Numbered from the stretch's first letter, positions 8,707-18,457 are shown. The stretch: DNA of 64,000 nt from an uncultured Myxococcales bacterium (GCA_937980205.1 CALJKW010000051.1:1-64000); one strand, 5' to 3'. The notes: generated by a model not told the origin, from the letters alone. Numbers and translations are program-made.

Positions 8707-9864
8707 TTGTTGCGCCGACTACCGCTCGTCCTTCTCCTCGTTCTCTCCGCCTGTCCGCGCAAGAGCCGCTACCAGGAGCGCGCCGAGCGCGCTCGCGCTG
8801 CGGAGGCCAACCGCGTCTCGGCCATCACCGACGTCGGCCTGAAGATCATCTTCTTCGACCTCGGCCAGGCGGACGGCATGCTCGTCTACCACCAGGGCAA
8901 GACGCTCTTGATGGACGCGGGCGAGTCACGCGAGAGCGAAGACGCCGACCGCTACCACGTCATCGCGGCGACGCTGCAGCAGCTCACCGGCAAGAAGCAC
9001 CTCGACTACTTCGTGCTCAGCCACTACCACCAGGACCACGTCGGCAGCTCGCGCTCGGGCAACGGCCTGTGGGGCGTGCTCGCCGACGGGGTCACCATCG
9101 GCACCATCTACGACCGCGGCGAGATCATCTACGGCGACGCCCCGAAGGGCGACGTGCAGAAGGACTTCGAGCGCGCGATCCCCGGCTGGCTGTCGAGCGG
9201 CAAGGTGAAGCAGCACGTCGCGCTGAAGCTCGGAGACAAGATCGACCTGGGCGCTCCGCTCGTCGTCGACGTCGTCGCCGTCAACGGCAACGGCATGTTC
9301 GAGAAGCTGATGCAGGACAAGCCGGACGACCTCTCCATCTACCCCGCGTCCGAGAACGACTACTCCGTCGCGCTGAAGCTCACGTACGGCGAGTTCGAGC
9401 TCTTCACCGGCGGAGACCTCACCGGCGCCACCGTCCACAAGGACTACCGCGGCAACAGAGAGGGCTACCACGACGTCGAGTCGAGCATCGCGGGCCCCGT
9501 CGGCGACGTCGAGGTCTACCGCGTCAACCACCACGGCTCGCAGTACTCGTCGAACGGCTGCTTCATCAAGGTGCTGCGCCCCGAGGTCAGCGTCTTCAGC
9601 TCGGGCGCGAACAACTACGGCCACCCGCACAAGAAGGTCTACGACCCGCTGATGGACATCGGCCGCGTGTACATCACCGGCGGAAGCGACGACAAAGTGC
9701 GCGACCACGTGCTGCGCTCCATCGTCGGCGGTGACGTCGTCATCAACGTCGAGACCGGCGGCAAGCGCTTCAGCGTGAACAACCGCGACTTCGACTCGAA
9801 GAGCGACGCGGAGGAAGCCGCGCTGCCCGGGCGTGTCGAGCAGTGCGCGACGGCGCCGTGGTGA
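8707..9864 (+). CDS. Lipoprotein with ComEC-like metallo-beta-lactamase domain
   Basis: 385 residues from TTG 8707. A lipoprotein signal (LLLVLSAC) opens the protein. The rest is a metallo-beta-lactamase fold of the ComEC/Rec2 type: GQADGML, then HYHQDH at residues 106-111 as the metal-binding core, then FTGGDL, and NHHGSQYSSN. These enzymes hydrolyse phosphoesters, often nucleic acids; in ComEC the domain faces the periplasm. Here it stands alone without the channel domain, so an exported nuclease or phosphodiesterase is the best guess. A Lys/Arg-rich stretch follows the lipid Cys. Confidence 0.8.
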   Translation: MLRRLPLVLLLVLSACPRKSRYQERAERARAAEANRVSAITDVGLKIIFFDLGQADGMLVYHQGKTLLMDAGESRESEDADRYHVIAATLQQLTGKKHLDYFVLSHYHQDHVGSSRSGNGLWGVLADGVTIGTIYDRGEIIYGDAPKGDVQKDFERAIPGWLSSGKVKQHVALKLGDKIDLGAPLVVDVVAVNGNGMFEKLMQDKPDDLSIYPASENDYSVALKLTYGEFELFTGGDLTGATVHKDYRGNREGYHDVESSIAGPVGDVEVYRVNHHGSQYSSNGCFIKVLRPEVSVFSSGANNYGHPHKKVYDPLMDIGRVYITGGSDDKVRDHVLRSIVGGDVVINVETGGKRFSVNNRDFDSKSDAEEAALPGRVEQCATAPW

Positions 9865-9898
9865 AGCGGTACGCTCTCGTGCAGCGAGCGGGGTGGGC

Positions 9899-10300
9899 AT
9901 GGAAGACGACGTGAAGAAGTTCTCGGTGAAGTTCATCGAGACGACGGGTCGCTGGGCCGACCTCGAGCTCTTCAACGAGGAAGACGCCTGGGCCTTCATG
10001 GGCGACCTGCTCAACGACTACGTGCGCGCCGGGCAGAGGCTGAACGACGGGCAGATCATCGTGCTGCGGAACCTCGGCGCGGCGCTGTCGATGAAGCCCG
10101 GCTCTCCGCTGCACGGCTACATCCCCGCGCTGGTGAGGAACTTCGGCCCCAGCCCGATGAGCGACGCCGACCTGAACGAGCTTGTGCGGTGGGTGTATGC
10201 ACAGGTGAACGGCGGCGGAGCGTTCGAGCCGGCGAAGAAGGCACCTGTAGCGCTCAACGCAGCGCCTCCCACACGGGGGCGGCGCGGCGGTCGCTTCTGA
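9899..10300 (+). CDS. Unknown protein, 133 aa
   Basis: I chose ATG 9899 (MEDDVKKFSVKF); the frame is open upstream but the extra residues are Arg-rich junk in codon terms. The protein is soluble with acidic and aromatic residues in the first half and a basic GRRGGRF tail. No signal peptide, membrane segment or family motif is visible. It begins 34 bases after the metallo-beta-lactamase gene and may be co-transcribed. Third-position G/C use is strong throughout, which supports it as a true gene. Confidence 0.6.
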   Translation: MEDDVKKFSVKFIETTGRWADLELFNEEDAWAFMGDLLNDYVRAGQRLNDGQIIVLRNLGAALSMKPGSPLHGYIPALVRNFGPSPMSDADLNELVRWVYAQVNGGGAFEPAKKAPVALNAAPPTRGRRGGRF

Positions 10301-10348
10301 TTCCTCTTGGACGGTGAAGTGAATGGGGCGGACAATGCGCTCGTCCCC

Positions 10349-11554
10349 ATGACCATGCGCCCGACTCCCCTTCTGGCTGCTGTGCTCGTGCTGTCCGCTC
10401 CTGCGTTCGCCGAGTCGATTCGGAAGAACCTGGCCCAGGCGGCAGACCGCCTCGAGCGCGCGATCGAAGACAACAACCGCGCCTCGCAGATGTGCCGCAA
10501 CCGCAGCGAGCCGGGCTTGCTGCAGGCGATCGACCAGATCGACCTGCTCAAGCCGAGCGACGACCCCGCGCGCTTCGACCAGATCGCGCAGCAGCTGCAG
10601 GACATCTCGAGGTTCGCGCAGGCGAACTGCCCGAACGACTACGCACGCGACATTCAGCGCGCGCTGTCGGATCTGCAGGACGCGGCGAGCGACGCGCGGC
10701 GGCGCCGGCCGGGTGCGCCGCCTCCGCCGCCGGTGCAGACGGGCATCATCTTCCAGGGCGCCGAGGTGCAGCAGGGCGGCGGCCAGGGCGCGATCGTCGC
10801 GATTCCGACCGTCGTCATCAACGGCTTCCAGAACCAGAACGTCTACTACGCGTGGCACTGGAGGCCGGAGAACGGCGCCTGGGGCGTCTGGGAGTCGCTG
10901 CCTGCCATCGCCGTGAACTCGTCGCAGTTCGTGTGGAACAACCCGTACCGCCCGCTGATCCCGTACGACCAGCTGCGGCAGGTCGACAGCGCGAACGGCC
11001 GCTTCCTCGTGCACGGCGGCATCTTCGACATGAACGGCCGGGAGCTGCAGGGCTTCGACCTGCAGTTCACGGCCCAGTACCCCGCGCCGCCTCCGCCGGG
11101 TTGGCGCCTGAGCCGCATGAACCTGCCGCCGCAGCCGGCGAACCCGCCGCCGCCTCCTCCTCCCGGCCAGCTGCCGCCTCCGCCGCCGATGGGCAACGTG
11201 GGGCAGCGCGACTGCGGTCTCGGGCTGGATGATCCGGGCTGCTCGATGACGCGCGGCGGCCCGCTGCCGATGGATCGCACGGTGTTCGACGGCTTCATGC
11301 GCAGCCTGCGCGCCACCATCTCCGAGTCCGCGCGCAGCGGCATGCTGCGTGACACGTGCCGCAGCCAGTTCATCACCGCGCGGCAGCTCGGCGCGTTCAT
11401 GGACCTCTTCATCGGCGAGAACAACAAGCTCGACGCCGCCCGGAACTGCGCTCCGCGCGTGGTGGACCCGATGAACGCGCTCGGCTTCGGGACGAAGTTC
11501 CTGTCGTCGAGCCGGCAGCGTGAGTTCAACGCGCTGATGACCTCCCAGCGGTAG
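10349..11554 (+). CDS. Secreted DUF4476 protein with Pro-rich linkers
   Basis: 401 residues from ATG 10349 (a second ATG lies at 10355). The signal peptide reads MRPTPLLAAVLVLSAPAFA. A helical, Cys-containing region follows, then a central domain with WHWRPENGAWGVWE, then a Pro-rich linker, and finally about 90 residues of DUF4476 type (DRTVFDGFM...FITARQ...VVDPMNALGF). DUF4476 is common in myxobacteria and Bacteroidetes and has no assigned activity; it usually sits at the C-terminus of exported proteins. The envelope is the likely location. Confidence 0.7.
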   Translation: MTMRPTPLLAAVLVLSAPAFAESIRKNLAQAADRLERAIEDNNRASQMCRNRSEPGLLQAIDQIDLLKPSDDPARFDQIAQQLQDISRFAQANCPNDYARDIQRALSDLQDAASDARRRRPGAPPPPPVQTGIIFQGAEVQQGGGQGAIVAIPTVVINGFQNQNVYYAWHWRPENGAWGVWESLPAIAVNSSQFVWNNPYRPLIPYDQLRQVDSANGRFLVHGGIFDMNGRELQGFDLQFTAQYPAPPPPGWRLSRMNLPPQPANPPPPPPPGQLPPPPPMGNVGQRDCGLGLDDPGCSMTRGGPLPMDRTVFDGFMRSLRATISESARSGMLRDTCRSQFITARQLGAFMDLFIGENNKLDAARNCAPRVVDPMNALGFGTKFLSSSRQREFNALMTSQR

Positions 11555-11622
11555 CAGGCCTCTGAAGCGCCGCCGGAAAAGTCTGAATCCGGCCGCGTAA
11601 CCGGTAGGCTGCTCCGCCTCAG

Positions 11623-14600
11623 ATGTTCAGGCCCAACGTCAAGCTGGTCCTCGAGCCCGGTGCGGGTGCGCGCATCGTCGACGACCTGAATCGGCGCACG
11701 TTGACGCTGACGCCGACCGAGGGCCGCCTGCTCGCGCTCGTGGTGCCGGGCTCGACGGCCGAGACGCTCGCGGCGGCCGCGAAAGGTGCGGGCATCGACA
11801 TCGAGCCGAAGCAGGTCGAGGCGCTGCTCCAGCGCCTGCACTCGAACGAGCTCATCGACTACACGCCGTCGCCCGCGGCGAAGCTGGCGCAGGCGACGCT
11901 GCTGCCCGACGACAAGGTGCCTGCGTTTCGCACCGACCTCGGCGTCGCCGCGGCGCCGAAGCCGGGCCTCATGCTGGTGACGGACAAGCAGCGTGATCGC
12001 AGCTTCACGCTCTACGACTTCGAGGTGCACATCGCGCGGCTGCTCGACGGCCGGCACACCGTCGCCGAGGTGATCGAGGCCGCCGGGAAGATCGGCATCC
12101 CGATGACCCCCGAGAGCCTCAGCAAGTTCATCGGGCAGATGAAGGCGTACGGCTTCGTGGTCGAGGGCATGGTGGTCGCCCCGGCGCAGAGCGACCCGAC
12201 GTGGCCTGCGCGCAACACCTGGAGCCCCGAGATTCGCGAGCTGTACCAGTCGGCGCTCCGGCAGTTCCGGCAGGGGCGGCCGGGCCACGCGCTCGAGTAC
12301 ATCGATGCGCTGCTCGAGATTCAGCCCGACACGCCCGAGGCCATCTCGCTCAAGCAGCGCGTCGAGCAGCACCTCGACAGCGGGCCGGTCACCGAGGTCT
12401 CGTTCGAAGACCTGCACGGCGTCGAGGAGCCCATGCCCGCGCTCGTCGCCGCGTCCGAGCCGCTGACCGGCGGCAGCGGGCAGCACCACGCGCTCGACCT
12501 GCCGAAGCCGTCGGCTCCGAAGGGGCCGGTGTGGAACCCGCCGGCGAAGACCATCGAGACGCCGGCGGTCGATGCGCCGAAGCCGTCGGCGCCGAAGCCG
12601 ACGTCGCTGCTCGAGCCCGAGCCGCTCTCGATTCCCGTCGGGCCGAAGCCGTGGCAGGTGCCGATCACCGCGCGGAAGACCGGTGAACATGCAGCGCTCG
12701 GCTCGACGGCGCCCCGGAAGACCGGCGAGGTCCCCGCACTGGGACTCGAGCCGTCGCGGAAGACCGGAGAGCAGCCGGCCGCGTCGTCTCCGTGGACGAC
12801 CGGAGAGCACACCGTCCTCGAGACATCGCGGAAGACGGGCGAACAGCCGGCCGCGACCTCTCCCTGGACGACCGGCGAGCACACCGCGCTCGAGCCGGCG
12901 CGCGCGACGGGTCAGCAGCCGGCGCTCGGGACCGAAGCGACGCGCGAGACGGGCAAGCAGGCGGCGATCCCCCGGAGCCCGACCGTCGAGGAGCAGGTGC
13001 TGACGGATCCGACGGTGATCGCCACCGCGCCGCAGTCCTCGCCGCCGAAGACGCGCGCGCCCATCTTCCCGCCGAAGAGCCCGTTCAAGCCGGCCGAGGC
13101 GAAGCCGCCCGCTTCCGCCCCGAGCCCCGCGCCGCCGAGCGAGCCGCCGGTGCTGCACGAGACGAAGCCGCTGCCGCCCGTGCTCGACGAGGTGAAGCCC
13201 GCCGGCGACGCCTCGCCGCGCGAGCCGATCTTCCCGCCGCGCACGGGCGAGGTCCCCGCGGTGAAGGAGGCGCCGTTCGCGAAGACCGTCATCTCGCGGC
13301 CCTCGTCGCCGCTGCCGGCTCCCGCGCCCGACTCGGAGATTCTCCAGGTGCGCGCGAGCGCTCCGCCGCCCGACCGGACGGCCTTCGCGAAGACCGTCAT
13401 CTCGCGACCGTCGGCGCCGATTCCTCCGCCCGCGGAGCAGCCGTTCGAGGACGAGCCCGCCGAAGAGCGCCAGACGGCGGTCATTCGCCCGTCGGCGCCG
13501 AAGCCGGAGGCTCCGGTCGAGCCGCCGCGCGAGACGACCCCCGAGACGCCGGCCGCGGCGACGTCTCCGCTGGAGTCGGGGCCCACCGAGGTGATGTCCG
13601 AGTCCGAGCCCGTGCTGCCGCCGATGCCCGAGCGCACCGTGGTCGGCCCGCCGCCGCAGCGGCCCGCGCCCGCCGCCGAGACCGAAGAGGCCGAGAAGCC
13701 GAAGCCCCCGCGAGCCTCGGCGCCTCGCCGCACGACCGGCCGCACGCCGAAGCAGCAGCCCGCCGAGGAGACTCCGCCGAAGCGCACGCCGTTCATCATC
13801 GGCGGCGCCGTCGTGCTGCTCGTCGCGCTCGCGTTCCCCATCCCCGCCGTGCAGAAGCTCGACGTGCAGCTCGTGCAGACGCCGAAGGCGCAGCCGAAGA
13901 TGCCCGGCGGAGTCTTCGGCAAGCTCGAGGTCCAGTCGGGCGCGCGCGTCGACCAGGGCACCGTCATCGCCACGCTCGACGTCTCGAAGCAGAAGGCGGA
14001 GAAGGACGAGCTCGCGAAGACGGCCGCGCGCCTCGACGCCGCTGCAGCGAAGGAGCTCTCGCGAGCGAACCCGGCGCTGCTCGCGAAGGCGAGGCAGGGC
14101 GTCGCGAAGGCCCGCGCGGACCTCGCGAAGGCGAAGGCCGGCCTCGCGCGCGCGAAGGACCGCTCGAAGGCCGAGCTCGACGTCTCTCGCAAGGAGGCCG
14201 CGCTCGAGCGCGCCGAGCGGTTCGCCGAGGCCGCCGACCACGGCACGAAGGCGAAGCTCCTGAAGCAGGAGGCCACCGCGACGAAGGACAAGATGACGAA
14301 GCTGCAGGCGCGCATCGACGGCGCCGTCGTCACCGCGCCCGCGAGCGGAGTCTTCGAGCTCGAGGCGCTGCCTCCGGCGGGGGCCCAGTTCGACGAGGGG
14401 ACGCCGTTCGGCCGCATCGTCGAGCAGGCGCTGGTGGTGAAGGGCGCGCCCGACGACGCGAAGGACGCGGTGCTCATCTACGGCGACAAGCGCGTGCCGC
14501 TGTTCTCCGTCGACAAGAGCGCGCACGGGCTCACCGTGCCGTTCGAGGGCGGCGTGAAGCCGGGCCCCGCGGTGCTCGAGGTGTCGAAGGGCTACCGGCC

Positions 14601-14628
14601 GTGGCCGATGGTGGTGCTGGCGCGGTGA
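11623..14628 (+). CDS. PqqD-like / long linker / HlyD-like membrane fusion protein
   Basis: 1001 residues. Residues 1-75 and about 110-185 look like two tandem PqqD-type winged-helix peptide-binding domains. A short helical region (RELYQSALRQFRQG) resembles a TPR unit. About 450 residues of Pro/Ala/Glu-rich linker follow, containing repeats of K/T-T-G-E (residues about 350-440) and repeats of FAKTVISRPS. A single membrane span (FIIGGAVVLLVALAFPI, near 725) precedes a lipoyl-like half motif, an Ala/Lys coiled coil (about 785-890) and the second lipoyl half (ITAPASG-type: VVTAPASGVFEL). That tail is a HlyD-family adaptor. The overall design couples cytoplasmic peptide recognition to a periplasmic adaptor. 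Confidence 0.7.
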   Translation: MFRPNVKLVLEPGAGARIVDDLNRRTLTLTPTEGRLLALVVPGSTAETLAAAAKGAGIDIEPKQVEALLQRLHSNELIDYTPSPAAKLAQATLLPDDKVPAFRTDLGVAAAPKPGLMLVTDKQRDRSFTLYDFEVHIARLLDGRHTVAEVIEAAGKIGIPMTPESLSKFIGQMKAYGFVVEGMVVAPAQSDPTWPARNTWSPEIRELYQSALRQFRQGRPGHALEYIDALLEIQPDTPEAISLKQRVEQHLDSGPVTEVSFEDLHGVEEPMPALVAASEPLTGGSGQHHALDLPKPSAPKGPVWNPPAKTIETPAVDAPKPSAPKPTSLLEPEPLSIPVGPKPWQVPITARKTGEHAALGSTAPRKTGEVPALGLEPSRKTGEQPAASSPWTTGEHTVLETSRKTGEQPAATSPWTTGEHTALEPARATGQQPALGTEATRETGKQAAIPRSPTVEEQVLTDPTVIATAPQSSPPKTRAPIFPPKSPFKPAEAKPPASAPSPAPPSEPPVLHETKPLPPVLDEVKPAGDASPREPIFPPRTGEVPAVKEAPFAKTVISRPSSPLPAPAPDSEILQVRASAPPPDRTAFAKTVISRPSAPIPPPAEQPFEDEPAEERQTAVIRPSAPKPEAPVEPPRETTPETPAAATSPLESGPTEVMSESEPVLPPMPERTVVGPPPQRPAPAAETEEAEKPKPPRASAPRRTTGRTPKQQPAEETPPKRTPFIIGGAVVLLVALAFPIPAVQKLDVQLVQTPKAQPKMPGGVFGKLEVQSGARVDQGTVIATLDVSKQKAEKDELAKTAARLDAAAAKELSRANPALLAKARQGVAKARADLAKAKAGLARAKDRSKAELDVSRKEAALERAERFAEAADHGTKAKLLKQEATATKDKMTKLQARIDGAVVTAPASGVFELEALPPAGAQFDEGTPFGRIVEQALVVKGAPDDAKDAVLIYGDKRVPLFSVDKSAHGLTVPFEGGVKPGPAVLEVSKGYRPWPMVVLAR

Positions 14629-15564
14629 TCAGCGCGCCGCGGTGCGCACCGTGCTCTTCACGCGGAGCACGCGACCCTCGCCGTCGCCGACCAGCCCCCG
14701 AGCGAGCGCGCTGACGATCGGCGCGCGCCAGCCGCGCGGCCGCTGCACGCCGTCGGAGAAGGACAAGAGCCCGCCGCCCTGCGTGCCGACGAGCACGGCG
14801 CCGCCGGCGGCGAGCAGCGCGCCCGGGTTGCCCTCGTTCGCCCGAGGCTCGAGGAAGCGGTACGCCTTCACCTCGCGGCCCGGCTGCACGTCGACGAGCC
14901 CGCCGTTGTCGGTGAGCGCGAGGACTCCGCTCTTCCACGGCGCCAGCGCGAGCACGACGTTCGTCTGCGAGGCTTCGGGGCCGAACACCAGCGGGTGCCA
15001 CGTGCCGTCACCTTCGTAGACGCCGCTCGGCGTGCCGATCCACAGGCGGCCGGCGCTCACGGTGAGCGCGGTCACGCGGACGTCGGAGCGCTCGAGCACG
15101 AAGTCCCGATACACGCCGCGCACCGTGCCGATGACGAGCCGACCCTCATGAACGACGAGCGCCTCGGCAGAGACTCCCGGCAGGTGCACGCGCGCGAGCG
15201 TCCCGTCGAGCCGGTACTCGAGCACGCCGCCGTACGTCGCCGCCCAGACGCGGCCGGCGTGCTCGACCAGCGCGTTGACGAAGCACTGCCGGCCGTCTGC
15301 GCCCAGCTGCCGCTCGCCGCGGAAGACGCAGCGATCGAAGGTGCCCGTCCACAGCGCTCCGTCGCTGGCCTCGAGCAGCGCGGTGACGCGCGAGGGGAAC
15401 GTCGCGACGAGCTCCGTCTCGAGCGCGGGGCCCTCGCCGATGCCGTGCGGAGCCGCGGCGGGCAGCTCGTCGGGCTTGGTCAGCACCGGTACGGCGAGGT
15501 GCTGCAGGCGCTCGTGCTTCCAGTACACGAGGGCGACGGCCGCGACGAAGAGCAGGCGCTTCAC
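14629..15564 (-). CDS. Membrane-anchored beta-propeller-like protein
   Basis: 311 residues from GTG 15564. An N-terminal hydrophobic anchor (LLFVAAVALVYW) precedes repeated units of the form ..LWTGT.., ..VWAATYGGVLEY, ..RLWIGTPSGVYEG and ..VLVGTQGGGLLSF. These resemble the sensor propeller blades (Reg_prop-like) of two-component regulators, without a kinase. The GTG overlaps the stop of the upstream VIT/vWA gene as GTGA, so translation is probably coupled. Its stop abuts the stop of the convergent PqqD/HlyD gene with no spacer. Confidence 0.65.
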   Translation of the reverse strand: MKRLLFVAAVALVYWKHERLQHLAVPVLTKPDELPAAAPHGIGEGPALETELVATFPSRVTALLEASDGALWTGTFDRCVFRGERQLGADGRQCFVNALVEHAGRVWAATYGGVLEYRLDGTLARVHLPGVSAEALVVHEGRLVIGTVRGVYRDFVLERSDVRVTALTVSAGRLWIGTPSGVYEGDGTWHPLVFGPEASQTNVVLALAPWKSGVLALTDNGGLVDVQPGREVKAYRFLEPRANEGNPGALLAAGGAVLVGTQGGGLLSFSDGVQRPRGWRAPIVSALARGLVGDGEGRVLRVKSTVRTAAR

Positions 15565-18209
15565 TTGCGCGCCGCCCGGCCGCGCATCGCGAGGCCGATC
15601 ATCATGCAGGCGGCCAGGCCGAACAGCAGCGACAGCCGCTTCTGCTGCACCGGGACCTCGTAGCCGCGGCGGCTCACGTTGCCGGCGGCGTCGCTCGCGA
15701 CGATCTCGAGCTTCACCGGGCCGCTGAGCTGCTCCGGCACGTGCACCGTCGCCTCGTAGGCGCCGAACGGGCCCTTCATCTGCGCGAACACCGTCTCGCC
15801 CCAGGGCGCGTGGACGAGCACCTCCTTCGTCTCCATCGCGGCCTTCAGCGCGTCGCCGTTCAGCGTGAGCTCGGACACCGCGAGCGCCGGCTTCAGCTTC
15901 AGCGTGTACGGCTTGCCCGGCACCATCAGCGGGTCGGCGGAGACCACCGCGACCGCGGACGGCGTCGTGTCGACGCGCAGCGGAGAGGTCCGGTGCTCGA
16001 CGACTCCGTTCTCGTGCTGCACGTCGATGCCGACCTGGTACGAGCCGTCGGGGAACCCGCTCGGCACCAGGAAGCGGACCACGTACTCGCCGCTCGCGCG
16101 GTCGAACGCCGCGTCGCGCTGGCGGTCCTCGAACGGCAGCTTCACCCGCACCGCGCGCGCCGTCGCGGCGGCCTTCACGCGCACCTCCGGGTCACCCGGC
16201 TTCACGCGGTTCGGCAGCACCTGCACGTCGGCCGGAGTGCCGAACGAGCCCTCGGGCATCTCGTTCGGCACCAGCACCTGCGTGAGCGGCAGGTTCGCGT
16301 CCGCGAGCAGCTCGCGCTCGACGGCGACGAACGAGGTGTAGTCGGTGATGAGCTTGAACCTGAGCCCCAGCGCGGTGATGGCCTCGCGCGTGTCCGAGTC
16401 GACCGACGGCTGCGCCCACGTCAGCGAGTCGATCTTCCGGCGCGCCCACAGCGTGCCGAGCACGGGCTCTCCCTCGCGCTTGCTGAGCTCGATGGGAAGC
16501 TCGCGCGACCACTTCGCGCCGGCGAAGCGGCCGGTCAGCACCGCCTTGCCGCTCTTGGCTCCGCCGCTCAGCTTGCCGACGACGACGAGCGGCTGGCCGG
16601 CGAAGAGGTCGGGCAGCGCCTCGGGCTGGCGATCCATCACCTCGAGACCTTCGAAGGACACCGACAGGTCGGTGAGCACCGGCCGGTCGAGCCGCTTGTA
16701 GAGCCGCTCGACGGCGTCGGAGACCTTCTCGTGGTAGCCGACGACGTCCGAGGCGCCGCGGCCTTCGCGGCCCATGCCCTCGATGAGGTAGCGGTTCACC
16801 GACGAGCCGATGCCGAAGCCGAACACGCGCGCCTGGTCGCGGTACTTGCGGGTCGCGGCGAGAATCTCCTGCTCGTTGCCGATGTAGCCGTCGGTGCAGA
16901 ACACCACCATGCGAAGGCGCTTCGGGTCCGCGGGCGGAGAGAGCGCCGCGTAGATGCCCTTCATCATCTCGGTGCCGCCGCCGCCGTGCATGCCCATCAG
17001 CCACGTCTTCGCGCTCTCGACGTTGGCGGGCGTGTTGATCAGCGGCTGGCCCGTCATCTGCTGCGTGTCGGACGCGAACGCGATGAGCTGGAAGGTGTCC
17101 TCCGGGCCCATCTTGTCGAGCGCCTGGCTGATGAGCGCCTTCGCGGTGTCGAGCGGCTGGCCGCCCATCGAGCCGGAGACGTCGACGAGGAACACCATCT
17201 CCTTCGGGCGAATCGTCTTCGCCTGCACCTCGGCGGGCGGCTGCACCATCAGCATCACGTAGTCGTCGCCGCCCTGCTTCTCGGTCACCGCGTGCGCGGT
17301 CGGCACCGCGCCGGCCGGCGCCCACGTCAGCACGAAGTCCTTGTTCGGGCGCCGGTCGCTCTCGTCGAGCGCGACGAGGCGCGCGCCGTCGCCGTCCATG
17401 CCGGTGACGATGTGGTGCGACTTCGCGGCGACGTCGGCGAACGCGACTCCGGGGACGAGCTGCACGGAGATATCGACGTCGGCTCCGCTGGTGCCCGCCG
17501 CGGCGACCGGGCCGGTCACGACCTGCGCGGTGCTGCCCGCGGGCGTGTAGCGGGGGCCGACCGTGGTGGGAAAGACGAACGCGTAGCGCCCGTCGTCGAG
17601 CGGCACCTCGTGCACGTAGCGGATGACGACGGCGACCGTCTCGCCGGGGGGGATGTTCGCGACCGACTGCGTGAAGAGGTTGGGCCGCTGCTGCTCGGTG
17701 AGCGCCGCGGTCTTGCCCTCGGTCTTCGCGGCCTCGTAGGTGCGCCGCGCCTCCTCTTTCTTCTGCACCTCCGAGTAGACGATGCGCTTGCCGATGCGGA
17801 AGTACATGTCCGTCACCGCCGCGTTCGCCGGCAGCGGGAACGCGTAGATGGCCTCGAGGCGATCGGCCGTGGGGTTCTTGTAGAGCTGCGTGACCTCGAC
17901 GCGGGCGATGGTGCCCGAGACCTTCGCCTTCACCGAGGTGCGCTGCAGCGTGAACGGTACGTCGCCGGAGGTGAGCTTCGGCGCCTCGAGGTCCTCGCGC
18001 GGGCCCTTCAGCTCCGGGCGCGGCTTGACGACGACCTTCTGGGCGACGGCCTCGGCGAGCCGCGTGAAGGTCGGCGTCACGTCGGGCACCGGCGCGTCGA
18101 GGAGCTCGTACGCGGTCGGCTCCGGCGCCTCCGCCGCAGGCGCTGGCGACTCGGTCGGGGTTTTCTGACAGGCAACGAGGGCGAGGACGGCAAGGCAGGC
18201 TCGGGACAT
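15561..18209 (-). CDS. VIT and von Willebrand A domain lipoprotein
   Basis: 882 residues from ATG 18209 (MSRACLAVLALVAC, a lipoprotein signal); a longer open frame upstream is not convincing. Residues about 85-220 are a VIT domain (QLYKNPT...AIYAFPLPANAAV...YEAAKTEGKTAAL). A vWA domain follows with a complete MIDAS motif, DVSGSMGG, and later FCTDGYIGNE. A C-terminal membrane span (LLFGLAACMMIGLAM) lies before AARK. Bacterial relatives of inter-alpha-trypsin inhibitor heavy chains have this layout and are thought to bind metal-dependent partners at the cell surface. It is translationally coupled to the propeller gene downstream. Confidence 0.88.
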   Translation of the reverse strand: MSRACLAVLALVACQKTPTESPAPAAEAPEPTAYELLDAPVPDVTPTFTRLAEAVAQKVVVKPRPELKGPREDLEAPKLTSGDVPFTLQRTSVKAKVSGTIARVEVTQLYKNPTADRLEAIYAFPLPANAAVTDMYFRIGKRIVYSEVQKKEEARRTYEAAKTEGKTAALTEQQRPNLFTQSVANIPPGETVAVVIRYVHEVPLDDGRYAFVFPTTVGPRYTPAGSTAQVVTGPVAAAGTSGADVDISVQLVPGVAFADVAAKSHHIVTGMDGDGARLVALDESDRRPNKDFVLTWAPAGAVPTAHAVTEKQGGDDYVMLMVQPPAEVQAKTIRPKEMVFLVDVSGSMGGQPLDTAKALISQALDKMGPEDTFQLIAFASDTQQMTGQPLINTPANVESAKTWLMGMHGGGGTEMMKGIYAALSPPADPKRLRMVVFCTDGYIGNEQEILAATRKYRDQARVFGFGIGSSVNRYLIEGMGREGRGASDVVGYHEKVSDAVERLYKRLDRPVLTDLSVSFEGLEVMDRQPEALPDLFAGQPLVVVGKLSGGAKSGKAVLTGRFAGAKWSRELPIELSKREGEPVLGTLWARRKIDSLTWAQPSVDSDTREAITALGLRFKLITDYTSFVAVERELLADANLPLTQVLVPNEMPEGSFGTPADVQVLPNRVKPGDPEVRVKAAATARAVRVKLPFEDRQRDAAFDRASGEYVVRFLVPSGFPDGSYQVGIDVQHENGVVEHRTSPLRVDTTPSAVAVVSADPLMVPGKPYTLKLKPALAVSELTLNGDALKAAMETKEVLVHAPWGETVFAQMKGPFGAYEATVHVPEQLSGPVKLEIVASDAAGNVSRRGYEVPVQQKRLSLLFGLAACMMIGLAMRGRAARK

Positions 18210-18342
18210 GTTCGCGGGCGGATGAGCAACCGACATGCCTTCGGGGAGTCGGAGGGAATCCGGCCGCTTCCGGCGCTGCGGCGAAGCGGCCGCCGTCCGC
18301 CGGCCACGGCGATCGCGGCGCTGCGGCGACCGGGCCTGCGGC

Positions 18343-18357
18343 GCCACACCGTGTGGC
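18343..18357. promoter_or_regulatory. 15-bp palindrome, possible operator
   Basis: GCCACAC and GTGTGGC are perfect arms around one central C. It sits in the 248-base divergent spacer between the VIT/vWA gene and the DUF4142 gene, about 100 bases before the latter. A dimeric regulator could bind here. The rest of the spacer is GC-rich and holds no gene I can support. Confidence 0.35.
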
Positions 18358-18445
18358 ATTCACGACCTCGCGCATCGTCCGAAGTGCCCAGACCGTGGTG
18401 CCTCGAAGGGCATGGGCGATGCACTGCCTCTCCGCTGCAACCCGT

Positions 18446-18451
18446 AGGAGG
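18446..18451 (+). promoter_or_regulatory. Strong ribosome binding site AGGAGG
   Basis: A perfect AGGAGG lies six bases before ATG 18458 and fixes the start of the DUF4142 gene, excluding the upstream in-frame ATG at 18353. It implies a well-translated product. Confidence 0.8.
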
Positions 18452-18457
18452 AAACGA

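Noticed and set aside
10846..14526. 1226-codon open frame antisense to the PqqD/HlyD gene
   Set aside because: High-GC coding DNA leaves long stop-free antisense frames. The product is Arg/Leu/Gly monotone with no motif, while the plus-strand frame has recognisable domains.
18235..18447. Small plus-strand open frame in the spacer before the DUF4142 gene
   Set aside because: Arg/Gly/Pro-rich composition, no ribosome site, and codon third positions unlike the neighbours; it looks like non-coding GC-rich spacer.
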